The notes under the pieces were generated by a model, which was not told the origin of the DNA, did not search any database, and worked only from the letters and a program-made list of their open reading frames with translations. The translations under genes were made by a program, and so were the position numbers. Of a stretch of DNA of 64,000 nucleotides, positions 45,281 through 53,731 are shown in pieces; the first letter of the stretch is position 1; each line of letters opens with the position of its first letter. The stretch is from Prado023 sp963714995 (lineage in GTDB: Bacteria; Actinomycetota; Actinomycetes; S36-B12; CAIYMF01), in NCBI GenBank assembly GCA_963714995.1, contig CAVQQP010000012.1, positions 1-64,000 of the forward strand, written 5' to 3'.

Positions 45281-46361
45281 TCACCCCCCCGCCAGCCTCC
45301 GCTGCCTGCGCTCCAGCGTCCTGATCCGCTGCGGGTTGCGCTCGTCGGGGACTGCCCGGTTGGCCTTGATGAACGGCTCCGGCGTGACGAGCAGCAGCTC
45401 GTCGTCGAGCATCCGGACGGTGTCGACTGTGGCGCGCCCCTCCACGAGGGCCAGGATCCGGGCGTCGGGCGTCGGGGGGAGCAGTGAGGACAGCGCGGCG
45501 GCCGAGTCCAGGTGCATCTCGCGCAGGAGGTCGAGCATCCAGCCCAGGCGTCGGGGAGTGCTCGGTGCGGCGGCCGCGTAGCGCGAGGCGAGGAACTCCG
45601 CCAGGGCGGCCTCGTCCCACGGGCGCGGCTGCCTCGCGGGACGGCACTGCGGCGGCACTCGCCCTGTGCTGCTGGGTGTCCACCTGCCAGGCGCGCAGGT
45701 CCTCGAGCTCGCGCTCGGCCAGCTCCAGCAGGCTGGCGGCCAGGACGAACTGCCGGCTGCGCGCCGGGGGCAGTGCGTCGCCCCCCTTGTACCGCAGCTC
45801 GTGCTCGAGCGAGGCCCACAGGTCCGCGGCGCGGGTCCTGACCTGGATCTCCGCGGGCTGGACGGTGAGCAGCTCGGGGAGCTCGCTGTCGGGCCGGGCG
45901 TGCACGTCGAAGTGTCGTCCGCGGTACCCCGGGGTCTCCTCGCGGCTCCGCTCGTCGCGGGCGTCGACGTCCTTGTCCACGAGCAGCAGCCGGTGCAGCT
46001 CCTGGGCCACGATCGCGATCTCGCTCTCGAGGCGCACGACGACCCGGACGCCGATGAGGTCGGGGAGGTCCGTGTAGGACTTGTCGCGGCCCGGCTGCAG
46101 GCGATCCCGGGTGCGCAGCTTCTGCTCGACGGACCGCACGTCCTTGGCCCGCCCGGAGACGAACGCCTCGATCTCGTCGACGTCCTCCAGCCGACCCTGC
46201 AGCCACGCCACGAGCGCGTTGGTGGCCGCCACGTACTCACGGCGGCGGCGTCGGTACACCTGGGCCTCGCGGTGCGCCCAGGCGCGCGGGCGGGGCGAGG
46301 GGACTGGGTCGGCAGCGTCAGCGGGTGCGCTGGCAGGAGCCGGGCCGGAGGTGCGAGCCAT
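45281..46361 (-). CDS. RelA/SpoT-domain (p)ppGpp synthetase-like protein (frameshifted as read)
   Basis: About 360 residues. An N-terminal helical lead (YRRRRREYVAATNALVAWLQ) precedes a RelA_SpoT nucleotidyltransferase domain: SYTDLPDLIGVRVVVRLESE, ETPGYRGRHFDVHA and AEIQVRTRAADLWASLEHEL. There is no HD hydrolase, TGS or ACT domain, so it is a small alarmone synthetase-like protein. The other about 140 residues are helical and unassigned, in another frame after a break near 45640. ATG 46361 lies 7 nt after TAGACT. Catalytic competence is uncertain because the usual Ser/Lys substrate loop is not clear. Confidence 0.75.
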
Positions 46362-46454
46362 GCTCAGCAGTCTACGGAGCGCGGGTCCCCTGACCCCGCC
46401 CATCGAACCGGCTCGTGGCTGCTGACACCGGGATTGGCAGGATCCGGACAACGC

Positions 46455-46492
46455 CTGGCGCGATCCGGCCACATATGGCCGTTCTGCGCCAG
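46455..46492 (-). terminator. 38-bp near-palindrome, probable terminator
   Basis: CTGGCGC (46455-46461) pairs with GCGCCAG (46486-46492) and CGGCC (46466-46470) with GGCCG (46477-46481), exactly symmetric about one centre. It lies downstream of the lipoprotein gene and upstream of the RelA/SpoT-like gene. An operator for the latter is an alternative. Confidence 0.5.
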
Positions 46493-46568
46493 ACCCGACG
46501 TCTCGCCGGGTGTGGGCGGCTGGTGCGGGCGGCTGGGCGGGGGCGCCTCGACGATGCGCCCCTCGGGG

Positions 46569-47264
46569 TCAGCCGATCGTGACGCGCACGACCTCGTCGT
46601 CCTCGACCTCGGCGTTGATGCGGTCCTCGCGGTAGTCCATCGTGACCGGCTTCGGCTGGCCGTCCTCGGACGTGACGCGGAAGGTGAACCCGGCGTCCGT
46701 GGTCGCCTTCTCGGCCTCGGCCACGGACATCCCCACGAGCGTTCCGGCCAGCGCGTTGATGTCGCTGGCCCCTCCGCCGGAGGCCGCCCCGACTGTGGTC
46801 GTCGTGGCGTAGGTGAGCACCTCCTGCTCACCGGCCTTGAGCACCAGCGTGTCCCCGGTGAGCTCGAAGGTGGTCACGGTGCCCAGCAGCTCGAAGTACG
46901 CGGACTCGGCCTCCATCATGGCGGGCTCCCCGGCCATCATGGTCTGACCGATCTCGCCGAACTCGATGGACTCGCCCTCGACCGTGTAGTCCGTGAAGTA
47001 GTTGTTCACCGGCCCCTGGCCGGACATCTGCTCGGCGAAGAAGTCCGCGGTGATGCCCATCGTGGTCAGGTCCTGGGAGCTCAGGCTGGACTCGGTCAGC
47101 GCCCATGAGGTGGCCTCCAGCGGGTTGCCCTCCTCCATCGTGACCTCCTCGGCGGCGGCCTCCTCGTCGGAGGGCACGCCGGTGGTGGTGTACTCGGCGC
47201 AGGCGCCCAGCGAGCCCACCATGAGCAGTGCGGCCAGGGCGGTGGTCGTCCGGTGAAGCCTCAT
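46569..47264 (-). CDS. Lipoprotein with META-like and I78-inhibitor-like domains
   Basis: A 231-residue exported lipoprotein: signal ALAALLMVGSLGAC with a lipobox. Then a META/HslJ-like domain (NPLEATSWALTESSLSSQ, SAYFELLGTVTTFELTGDTL) and a C-terminal about 60-residue segment (LVGMSVAEAEKATTDAGFTF, PVTMDYREDRINAEVEDDE) resembling the I78 peptidase-inhibitor fold. This combination suggests an envelope-stress or protease-inhibitor role, but that is inferred. ATG 47264. The frame is intact. Confidence 0.72.
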   Translation of the reverse strand: MRLHRTTTALAALLMVGSLGACAEYTTTGVPSDEEAAAEEVTMEEGNPLEATSWALTESSLSSQDLTTMGITADFFAEQMSGQGPVNNYFTDYTVEGESIEFGEIGQTMMAGEPAMMEAESAYFELLGTVTTFELTGDTLVLKAGEQEVLTYATTTTVGAASGGGASDINALAGTLVGMSVAEAEKATTDAGFTFRVTSEDGQPKPVTMDYREDRINAEVEDDEVVRVTIG

Positions 47265-47338
47265 CGTGTCTCCTCGGGTATCGGGCCGGGCAGGTGCAGG
47301 GGGCGTGGGCCGGGTTCGGCGTTCCTGGCGGGATTGTG

Positions 47339-47770
47339 TCAGGTCCCCAGCCAGGCTCTCAGCAGGGCGGTCACGACGGCATCGGGATCCTTCTTGTCGG
47401 CCTTCGCCGCGGCCCGGAAGTCCTTGCGCAGCGACTTGGGCACCTTCACGCCGAGGTCGACCGGCTTCTCGTCGGCCTTCCCGGAGGGCCGGGTCCGCGC
47501 CTTCTTGGCGGCGGCGCGCAGGCTGTCGCTGGTGGTGCCGCGCAGCGGGCCGGACAGCCGGTGCTGGACGGCGCCGCCGGACTTCCCCGTCGACTTGGCC
47601 AGTGCTGGCGAGGTCGTGGCGCCCTCGGCATCCGCACGCGGCGCCGGCAGGGCGGGAGCGCCCTCCGGAGCCGCCGGTCGCAGCGTGTGCAGCGAGTGCC
47701 CGGGAGCAGCGGGGTGGATGTGCGCGTCGGCAGCCTTCTTCAGTGCCGGACGTGGTGCCGGGGTGCTCAT
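47339..47770 (-). CDS. Small ParA-partner protein with ribbon-helix-helix-like C-terminus
   Basis: 143 residues. The first about 90 are Ala/Pro-rich and disordered. The last about 40 (VDLGVKVPKSLRKDFRAAAK, AVVTALLRAWLGT) look like a ribbon-helix-helix DNA- or protein-binding domain of the kind used by ParA partners. Its ATG overlaps the parA stop (ATGA). It is probably the adaptor that stimulates the ParA ATPase or links it to cargo. Confidence 0.7.
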   Translation of the reverse strand: MSTPAPRPALKKAADAHIHPAAPGHSLHTLRPAAPEGAPALPAPRADAEGATTSPALAKSTGKSGGAVQHRLSGPLRGTTSDSLRAAAKKARTRPSGKADEKPVDLGVKVPKSLRKDFRAAAKADKKDPDAVVTALLRAWLGT

Positions 47771-48528
47771 GACAGGCCCTCCTCGATGTTCGCGGCCAGC
47801 TCGGTGAACAGGGCGACCAGGTCCTTCGCGCTCTGCGAGCGCATGGCGGTGATGGGCACGGCAGCACCCTGGGCGGCGCCCATCGCGGTGCGGTCGGGGA
47901 TCGGCGGATCCAGCACCAGCTGGGGATAGGCCCGACGCAGCTCGTCGAGTCGATACGAGTGCTCGGCGCTGCGGCGCACCCGGTTGACCACGATGCCAGC
48001 CGGTCGCAGCCCCAGGTTGGTGGCAGCTCGGGCGATGTCCACGGCCTCCAGGGCCTGCTCGGCGCCCTGCAGGGCGAAGTACGAGGGCTCAGTGACGATC
48101 AGGGCGGCGGGGGCGGCGGCCAGCGCGTTGCGGGTCAGCTCCCCGAGCGAGGGCGGACAGTCGATGAGGATGGTGTGGTAGCGGTCCAGCGCACCGATGA
48201 GCGTCGTGCGCAGGCGCAGCGCGGAGTCGGGGCCCTCGGCGTGGGCGCGATGCTCCAGGGCCCGCTCGCCCGCGATGAGGTCGATGCCGGGACCCCAGCC
48301 GCTGCCGACGATCGCATCGGCGGCGATCCCCTCGCGGCCGTCAGCCAGCACATCGTTCGTGGTGAACTCGTAGGGCTGCGGGTCCAGTGCCGCCGTGGCG
48401 TTGGCCTGCGGGTCGAGGTCGATCACCAGGGTGCGGTGCCCGGCGGCCCAGGCGCTGGCGGCGAGTCCCAGGCAGACGGACGTCTTCCCGACGCCGCCCT
48501 TGAGGGAGATCGCTGCAAGCATGGCCAC
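47767..48528 (-). CDS. parA: ParA-family ATPase
   Basis: A 253-residue deviant-Walker ATPase: ISLKGGVGKTSVCLGLAASA (deviant Walker A), LVIDLDPQANATAAL (Walker A'), ILIDCPPSLGELTRNAL (Walker B). It lacks the N-terminal HTH of plasmid type Ia ParA. No parB or parS cluster is near, so this is an orphan ParA that may position a non-chromosomal cargo. GTG 48528 is supported by CAGACT (48535-48540) exactly 6 nt before it; ATG 48522 is the alternative. Confidence 0.88.
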   Translation of the reverse strand: MAMLAAISLKGGVGKTSVCLGLAASAWAAGHRTLVIDLDPQANATAALDPQPYEFTTNDVLADGREGIAADAIVGSGWGPGIDLIAGERALEHRAHAEGPDSALRLRTTLIGALDRYHTILIDCPPSLGELTRNALAAAPAALIVTEPSYFALQGAEQALEAVDIARAATNLGLRPAGIVVNRVRRSAEHSYRLDELRRAYPQLVLDPPIPDRTAMGAAQGAAVPITAMRSQSAKDLVALFTELAANIEEGLS

Positions 48529-48534
48529 GTGGTC

Positions 48535-48540
48535 AGTCTG
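48535..48540 (-). promoter_or_regulatory. -10 box of a leaderless parA transcript
   Basis: CAGACT on the minus strand, 6 nt before GTG 48528. It decides the start codon, as there is no Shine-Dalgarno. Confidence 0.45.
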
Positions 48541-48596
48541 CCACGCAGGGACCCCTCAACCCGTGGGCCGCACCGGGTGCATCCCCAGAACGCCGG

Positions 48597-49941
48597 TCAG
48601 CGGATCGCGGTGTACCGGCGCAGGGCCTCGTCGCGCTCCTCGAAGTGGTCGACGAGCGGCTCGGGATACCCGTGGGCGTACCCGTCGAGCACCTTCCACG
48701 GCTCGTGGACGGCGGCCCCCGCCAGGTGCGTCAGCTCCGGGACGTACCGGCGGACGTAGGCGCCCTGCGGATCGAACTTCAGGCCCTGCAGGACCGGGTT
48801 GAACACCCGGAAGTAGGGCGCGGCATCCGTGCCCGACCCGGCCACCCACTGCCAGCCGTGGGCGTTCGAGGCGGGGTCGCCGTCGACCAGCCAGCGCATG
48901 AACTCCCGCTCCCCGCGCCACCAGGGCAGGTGCAGGTCCTTGACCAGGAACGAGGCGACCACCATCCGCACGCGGTTGTGCATCCACCCCTCGGCCCGCA
49001 GCTGGCGCATCCCGGCGTCGACGAACGGGAACCCCGTGCGACCCTCGGCCCACGCGGCGAATGCCTCGTCTGCCTCCGGCCCGGAGTCGTGCACCATCCG
49101 GTCGAAGGCCGGGTTGAGGTTCTCGGTGAGGGTCCCCGGGTTGTGCAGGAGCACGTCGGCGTAGAACTCCCGCCATCCCAGCTCGGCGATGAACCGGCGG
49201 TCACGGTCGGGGTCCAGCGCGGCCAGCAGGGTCCGCGGGTGGATCTCGCCCCAGCGCAGCGGCAGGGACAGCCGGCTGGTGCCCGGGAGGTCGGCACGGT
49301 CGCGCAGGTCGCCGTAGTCGGCGAGGTGCTCACGGGCGAAGTCCGCCCAGCGGCCCATCGCGGCCGCCTCGCCCGCGGCGGGCAGGGAGGTCCCGGGCGG
49401 GGGCTGGGGCGGAGGGCAGCGGCTCGCCGGGGAGGTCGAGGACCTCGATCCGGGATGGCCGGCGGGTCGGTGCCCCCCAGCCGGCGTCCAACCAGGCCCG
49501 GTGGAACGGGGTGAACACGCGGTAGGGCGTGCCATCGGGCTTGAGGACGGAGCCCGGCGGCACGGCGTAGTTGCTCCCCGTCGCGACCAGGCGTGAGCCC
49601 GTCGCCGCGAGGGCCTCGGCCACGCGGGCGTCCCGCTCACGACCGCGCGGGGTGTGGGCCTCGGTGATGTGCACCGTGATCGGACCGAGCTCCCCGGCCA
49701 GGGCGCTGAGCACCTCGGCCGGATCGCCCGTGCGCACGTGCAGGGCGCCGAGGTCGTCGCGCAGGGCCGCCAACGAGTCCGCCAGATAGGCCCGCGGCGG
49801 GGCACCGAGATGCTGCCACGGCCCGGGGATGACGACGAACAGGGGCAGGATCGGTGCCCCGCCGGCCTCGGTCACCGCGCGGGCCAGGGCGGGGTGGTCA
49901 TGGGTCCGCAGGTCCCGGCGGAACCACATCACGTGCTGCAC
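48597..49941 (-). CDS. phr: Deoxyribodipyrimidine photolyase (frameshifted as read)
   Basis: About 448 residues. N-terminal QHVMWFRRDLRTHDHPALARA is the photolyase antenna-domain start. In the FAD domain, GTSRLSLPLRWGEIHPRTLL, LGWREFYADVLLHNP, AFAAWAEGRTGFPFVDAGMR, WMHNRVRMVVASFLVKDL and GSGTDAAPYFRVFNP are class I CPD photolyase motifs. The parts join after a break near 49410-49420 in a CCGGGCGGGGGC tract. GTG 49941 lies 7 nt after TAGGGT. It repairs UV-induced pyrimidine dimers. Confidence 0.9.
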
Positions 49942-50090
49942 GGAGCCGACCCTAGGGCGCGCCCGGGTGCCTCGCATCCGGGTCGCCTCGTCAGCCGGAG
50001 GCCCCGAGGGTCCGGCACACGGGACAGATGCCCCCCGGGGTTACGCGTGCCCGTCGCACGGATCGCAGCCGTGTGGGGGACAATGGGCGC

Positions 50091-50780
50091 GTGAGCGACC
50101 TCATCGATACCACGGAGATGTACCTGCGGACGATCTATGAGTTGTCGGAGGAGGGGATCCTGCCGATGCGTGCCCGCATCACCGAGCGACTCGGGCAGAG
50201 CGGCCCGACCGTCTCGCAGACGGTGGCGCGGATGCAGCGCGACGGCCTCGTGGAGCTCGACGAGGATGACCGGCACCTCGTCCTGACCGACACCGGCTCC
50301 GAGCTGGCCACGAGGGTGATGCGCAAGCACCGGCTGGCCGAGTGCCTGCTGGTCGAGGTGATCGGTCTTCCCTGGGAGGAGGTCCACACCGAGGCCTGCC
50401 GCTGGGAGCACGTGATGAGTGAGGCGGTGGAGCGGCGGCTGGTGGAGATCCTCGGCAATCCCACGACCTCCCCGTTCGGCAACCCGATCCCCGGGCTGGG
50501 CGAGCTGGCCGGCGCCCGTGCCGATCGCTCGGGCGCGGAGCACCCCGGCGAGTCCCTGGCGGTGGCTGCCCAGGACGAGCCGCGCCCGATGACCGTGGTG
50601 CGGATCGCTGAGTCCCTCCAGGCGGACGAGGCCACGATGGGTGCGCTGCGGAGCATCGGCGCGACGCCCGGCAGGCGGGTGGACGTCAGCCTCGCCGCGG
50701 GGATCGTGCGCCTGGAGAGCCCGGAGGGCAGCATCGAGCTGTCCCGCGCCCAGGCCAAGCAGGTCATCGTCGCGGCGTAG
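50091..50780 (+). CDS. ideR: Iron-dependent repressor IdeR/DtxR
   Basis: A 229-residue metal-dependent repressor. The winged helix (DTTEMYLRTIYELSEEGI, RITERLGQSGPTVSQTVARM) is followed by the metal and dimer domain (VMRKHRLAECLLVEVIGL, EEVHTEACRWEHVMSEAV) with the usual Met, His, Glu and Cys ligands, then an SH3-like domain (RIAESLQADEATMGAL ... GIVRLESPEGSIEL). It controls iron acquisition genes with Fe2+ as co-repressor. GTG 50091 follows GACAAT by 6 nt, so it is leaderless. Confidence 0.93.
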   Translation: MSDLIDTTEMYLRTIYELSEEGILPMRARITERLGQSGPTVSQTVARMQRDGLVELDEDDRHLVLTDTGSELATRVMRKHRLAECLLVEVIGLPWEEVHTEACRWEHVMSEAVERRLVEILGNPTTSPFGNPIPGLGELAGARADRSGAEHPGESLAVAAQDEPRPMTVVRIAESLQADEATMGALRSIGATPGRRVDVSLAAGIVRLESPEGSIELSRAQAKQVIVAA

Positions 50781-50826
50781 GCGCACCGGAGTCGGCATTG
50801 GGACTCCCGCGAACCGCCGAACGCCG

Positions 50827-50842
50827 GTACCCTATGGGGTAC
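50827..50842 (+). promoter_or_regulatory. CsoR/CstR-type operator
   Basis: GTACCC-tatg-GGGTAC is a perfect 6-bp dyad with the G-tract core used by CsoR-family repressors. It includes a TACCCT -10 box and lies just upstream of the repressor gene, so autoregulation is expected. Confidence 0.75.
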
Positions 50843-50860
50843 TCACTAGGGGAGGACGCC

Positions 50861-51130
50861 ATGGCCATCGAGGAGACGTGCCGCAAGGATGTGGTCAACC
50901 GGCTGCGCCGGATCCAGGGCCAGGTCGCCGGGATCGTGACCATGATCGACGAGGGCCGCGACTGCAGCGACGTGATGGTCCAGGTGGCTGCGGTGTCCCG
51001 GGCCATCGACCGGGCCGGCTTCAAGATCATCTCCGCCGAGCTGCAGGCGTGCGCCGCGGCCAACGAGAGCGGCGAGGAGCCCCCCATGTCGATGGAGAAG
51101 ATCGAGAAGCTCTTCCTGACGCTGGCCTGA
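50861..51130 (+). CDS. CsoR-family repressor, CstR-like (persulfide-sensor type)
   Basis: An 89-residue all-helical repressor. DVVNRLRRIQGQVAGIVTMI and DCSDVMVQVAAVSRAIDRAG are the CsoR-family core. The two thiols are Cys35 and Cys64, but the Cu(I)-ligand His position between them is Glu60 (ISAELQAC instead of DEHLSHC in M. tuberculosis CsoR). Loss of that His with retention of both Cys is the pattern of persulfide-sensing CstR. ATG 50861 has GGGGAGG 6 nt upstream. No copper exporter is adjacent. Confidence 0.82.
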   Translation: MAIEETCRKDVVNRLRRIQGQVAGIVTMIDEGRDCSDVMVQVAAVSRAIDRAGFKIISAELQACAAANESGEEPPMSMEKIEKLFLTLA

Positions 51131-51346
51131 CCCGCCGGCGGGGCCGATCCGGCTCGGCACCCGCGCGGGCTGGTTGCCCGCCGGTGCTGGATCCGCCTCT
51201 GAGCGCGCTCTCCGAGCCCGGTAACGCCCGTTTCTCCCGTGTTTGACCCCCGGAACGAGAGATACATCACAGCCGATGCGTTTGTGACATTCCTGCGACG
51301 TTGGCTACGGTGATCACGTCCCGCCACCCGGTGGGATGGGGCGGAC

Positions 51347-51530
51347 GGCGCCGAATCCCGTTCACGTCACGCCCTTCAGCGACTGGCCGCAGGCCAGCAA
51401 CGCACTGAGAACGGGAGCGGGGGACCCACGATTCGTGGTCCCACGTCGACAGGCGTGAGTCCTTGGGGTGAAGCCGCGAGAGCGGCCGGGTGCTCCCCAC
51501 CCGAACCCGACAGCTCACCTCGCAGGCGCC
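51347..51530 (+). promoter_or_regulatory. c-di-AMP (ydaO/yuaA) riboswitch
   Basis: The leader contains GGCGCCGAATCCC, GAGCGGGGGACCCA, TTGGGGTGAAGCC and CCCGAACCCGACAGCTCACC, all conserved ydaO elements in order. GGCGCC at 51347-51352 and 51525-51530 can close P1. The helix ends 1 nt before GGAGGAG, so translation control is plausible. The rest of the 416-nt gap (51131-51346) holds the promoter; TTGTGA and TACGGT 18 nt apart (about 51284-51313) are candidates. Confidence 0.92.
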
Positions 51531-51546
51531 TGGAGGAGACACCACC

Positions 51547-52101
51547 ATGGCTCTACTGACCCGTGCCCGAGGCATGGCCCTGGCTGGCGCCACGGCACTT
51601 GCCGTCGCGTTCCCGATCTCGCCGGTGGCCATCGCACCGGCGGCCACCGCAGTCCCCGCCCCCCGCGTCTCCATCGAGAGCAGCACCGCCTCGGTCGTGA
51701 GTGCCGAGGAGCGCAAGAAGAAGTCCTCGCGCAGCTCGCGCTCGTTCGCCGCCCGCGCCGCGAAGGTCATGCGCACCGGCAACTCCCTCAAGGGCGTGCC
51801 CTACCGCGCGGGCGGATCGACCCCCCGGGGGTTCGACTGCTCCGGCTTCACCTCCTACGTGTTCCGCAAGGCCGGCGTGAACCTGCCGCACTCGGCGACG
51901 GGCCAGATGCGCAAGGTCAAGCGGATCTCACGCAGCCAGGCGCGCCCGGGTGACCTCGTGTTCTTCCTCGGTGGTCGTGGTGCCTACCACGTCGGCATCT
52001 ACGCCGGCGGCAACCGCACCCTGCACTCCCCGCGTCCGGGCGGCCGGGTCAGCACCGTCAACATCTGGACCCGCAACGTCGCCTTCGGCCGGGCCCTGTG
52101 A
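51547..52101 (+). CDS. Secreted NlpC/P60 peptidoglycan hydrolase
   Basis: 184 residues with an N-terminal signal peptide (GMALAGATALAVAFPISPVA) and a C-terminal NlpC/P60 domain: GGSTPRGFDCSGFTSYVF (catalytic Cys), PGDLVFFLGGRGAYHVGIY (catalytic His). It should cleave D-Glu-mDAP-type peptide bonds in the wall. ATG 51547 has GGAGGAG upstream. The c-di-AMP riboswitch ahead of it ties wall hydrolysis to c-di-AMP, as known for other actinobacterial wall hydrolases. Confidence 0.93.
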   Translation: MALLTRARGMALAGATALAVAFPISPVAIAPAATAVPAPRVSIESSTASVVSAEERKKKSSRSSRSFAARAAKVMRTGNSLKGVPYRAGGSTPRGFDCSGFTSYVFRKAGVNLPHSATGQMRKVKRISRSQARPGDLVFFLGGRGAYHVGIYAGGNRTLHSPRPGGRVSTVNIWTRNVAFGRAL

Positions 52102-53668
52102 CCTGCCCCTGATCGTCGCGGGTGCTGCCCGCACCCGGTGCCCGAGTCGTCCGTCGGCTCGGGCACCGGCATGTCCTGGCCGGTCTCAGTCCCGCGACGG
52201 CCTCGGCGAACAGGTCGGCCATCTCGTCGTTGAACGCGGCCACCAGGTTGCTCACGTCGGGGATCACGTTGGCGTCGGTCTTGAAGCCGACCCGGATCAT
52301 CCCGTTGTAGCTGAAGATGCAGGCGCCCAGCGTCTGGTGCGACGCACCGGGGACCCACCCCAGGATGCCGACCATCTCCTGCCCCGCGAAGTAGCGCACC
52401 TCGGTCGGTCCCGGGACGTTGGTGGTCACGCCGATCGCCTTGTTGCTGAAGAACTCGGTCATGCGCCGCGAGAGGGTCTCGGTGACCGATCCCATGACGC
52501 CGATCGCGTGGGACAGCCCGAACGTCAGCAGGGCCTCGGGCCCGTACTTGATGACGTCCATCCGGGCCTTGGCCTCGCTCAGCCGCGCCATCGGCGTGGG
52601 CTCGGAGAGGGGGAGCTCGATCGCCACGAGGGCGAACTTGTTGCCCAGGTGCAGCGGCAGTGGCTCGTCGATGGCGCGCAGGTTGACCGGGATCATCGTC
52701 ACCACGTCGCGGGGGACCTCGCCCCGGGCAAGGATGTAGCGGCGCAGTGCACCAGCCAGGGCGGCCATCATCACGTCGTTGACGGTTGCCCCGCGCGCCT
52801 TCGCGACCCGCTTGACGGCGTCGAGGTCGTAGGACGGTGCCCAGTCCGCGCGCTTGTCGATCCCGGGCTGGCCGAACAGCAGGACGTCCTCATGGGTCCC
52901 GATGATCAGCTTGTCGACGGCGTCCGCCGTCCCGGCCACCTGGTCTGCCAACCGCCACGTGAGGCTGCCCCGGTTGTCGGGGTCGAGCATGTGGACCAGG
53001 CTGACGGCGGAGTTGGTGGCCGCGACCCCGGCGGCGACGGGGAAGGTGGCCAGCTGGAAGAGCCGACGCCCGGCTCGGTCACGCAGGCCCGGGTGCCCCC
53101 GATCGGTGGGGGCGGGGCCCATGGCGGGGGAGGGCTCGACCGGATGGCTGCGCGGATCGACCCCGGTCAGGGACAGGACGGCGTCCTCGGGCTCCGCGTC
53201 CCCGCTGGGGGTGTCGGTCGTGAGGTCCAGCAGCACGCGCACCAGGGCCGTCCCGTCGGCGATCGCGTGGTGGAAGCGCATCATGACGGCACCGAAGTCG
53301 TTTCCGGTCAGGACGTGGGCGTGCCACAGCGGCCGGTCGCGGGGCAGCGGCTCGGACATCCGCGACTCCAGGAACTTCCGCATCGCCTCCCGCCCACCAT
53401 CGCCGCGGAGGCGGTGGTGGGTGATGTGCCGGTCGATGTCGAAGTCGGGATCCTCGACCCAGTGGTCCAGCCCGACGCTGGAGTGCTCCGGCCGCCAGGT
53501 GAACACCGGGTAGCGCTCGACCATGCGCTCGCGCAGGGCGCGCGTCACCTCCTCGATCTCCAGCGGCTCGTCGAACCACATCACCCCCTCGATCACCATG
53601 AGGTTCTCGGGGCTGTCCATGTTCAGCCAGAGGGAGTCGTTCGGGGACAGGGCGACGCGTTCGGGCAT
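52058..53668 (-). CDS. WS/DGAT wax ester synthase/diacylglycerol acyltransferase 1
   Basis: Acyltransferase with active-site FHHAIADG (His133-His134) in an N-terminal condensation-like domain. PNDSLWLNMDSPENLMVIEG opens the protein, and GATVNDVMMAALAGALRRY, VTMIPVNLRAIDEPLP and SNKAIGVTTNVPGP are other conserved blocks. It makes triacylglycerol or wax esters from acyl-CoA. The frame as read runs past the normal C-terminus, over the terminator and into the 3' end of the NlpC gene. A one-base change near 52190 would end it at TGA 52186 (about 494 residues), the usual length. Confidence 0.9.
   Translation of the reverse strand: MPERVALSPNDSLWLNMDSPENLMVIEGVMWFDEPLEIEEVTRALRERMVERYPVFTWRPEHSSVGLDHWVEDPDFDIDRHITHHRLRGDGGREAMRKFLESRMSEPLPRDRPLWHAHVLTGNDFGAVMMRFHHAIADGTALVRVLLDLTTDTPSGDAEPEDAVLSLTGVDPRSHPVEPSPAMGPAPTDRGHPGLRDRAGRRLFQLATFPVAAGVAATNSAVSLVHMLDPDNRGSLTWRLADQVAGTADAVDKLIIGTHEDVLLFGQPGIDKRADWAPSYDLDAVKRVAKARGATVNDVMMAALAGALRRYILARGEVPRDVVTMIPVNLRAIDEPLPLHLGNKFALVAIELPLSEPTPMARLSEAKARMDVIKYGPEALLTFGLSHAIGVMGSVTETLSRRMTEFFSNKAIGVTTNVPGPTEVRYFAGQEMVGILGWVPGASHQTLGACIFSYNGMIRVGFKTDANVIPDVSNLVAAFNDEMADLFAEAVAGLRPARTCRCPSRRTTRAPGAGSTRDDQGQVTGPGRRRRCGSRC
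52135..52169. terminator. Bidirectional terminator hairpin
   Basis: CCGGTGCCCGAG (52135-52146) and CTCGGGCACCGG (52158-52169) form a perfect 12-bp stem with an 11-nt loop between the NlpC and WS/DGAT genes. Its position argues that the WS/DGAT gene really ends at about 52186. Confidence 0.75.
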
Positions 53669-53731
53669 GGCCCCATCGTGCCCCTTCGCGAGGGCTGAGT
53701 CACACCGTGATCGGGCCGTTCGCGACGTGGA

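Noticed and set aside
50861..51130. Copper-responsive CsoR
   Set aside because: The His ligand is Glu and no copper ATPase or chaperone is adjacent; persulfide sensing fits better.
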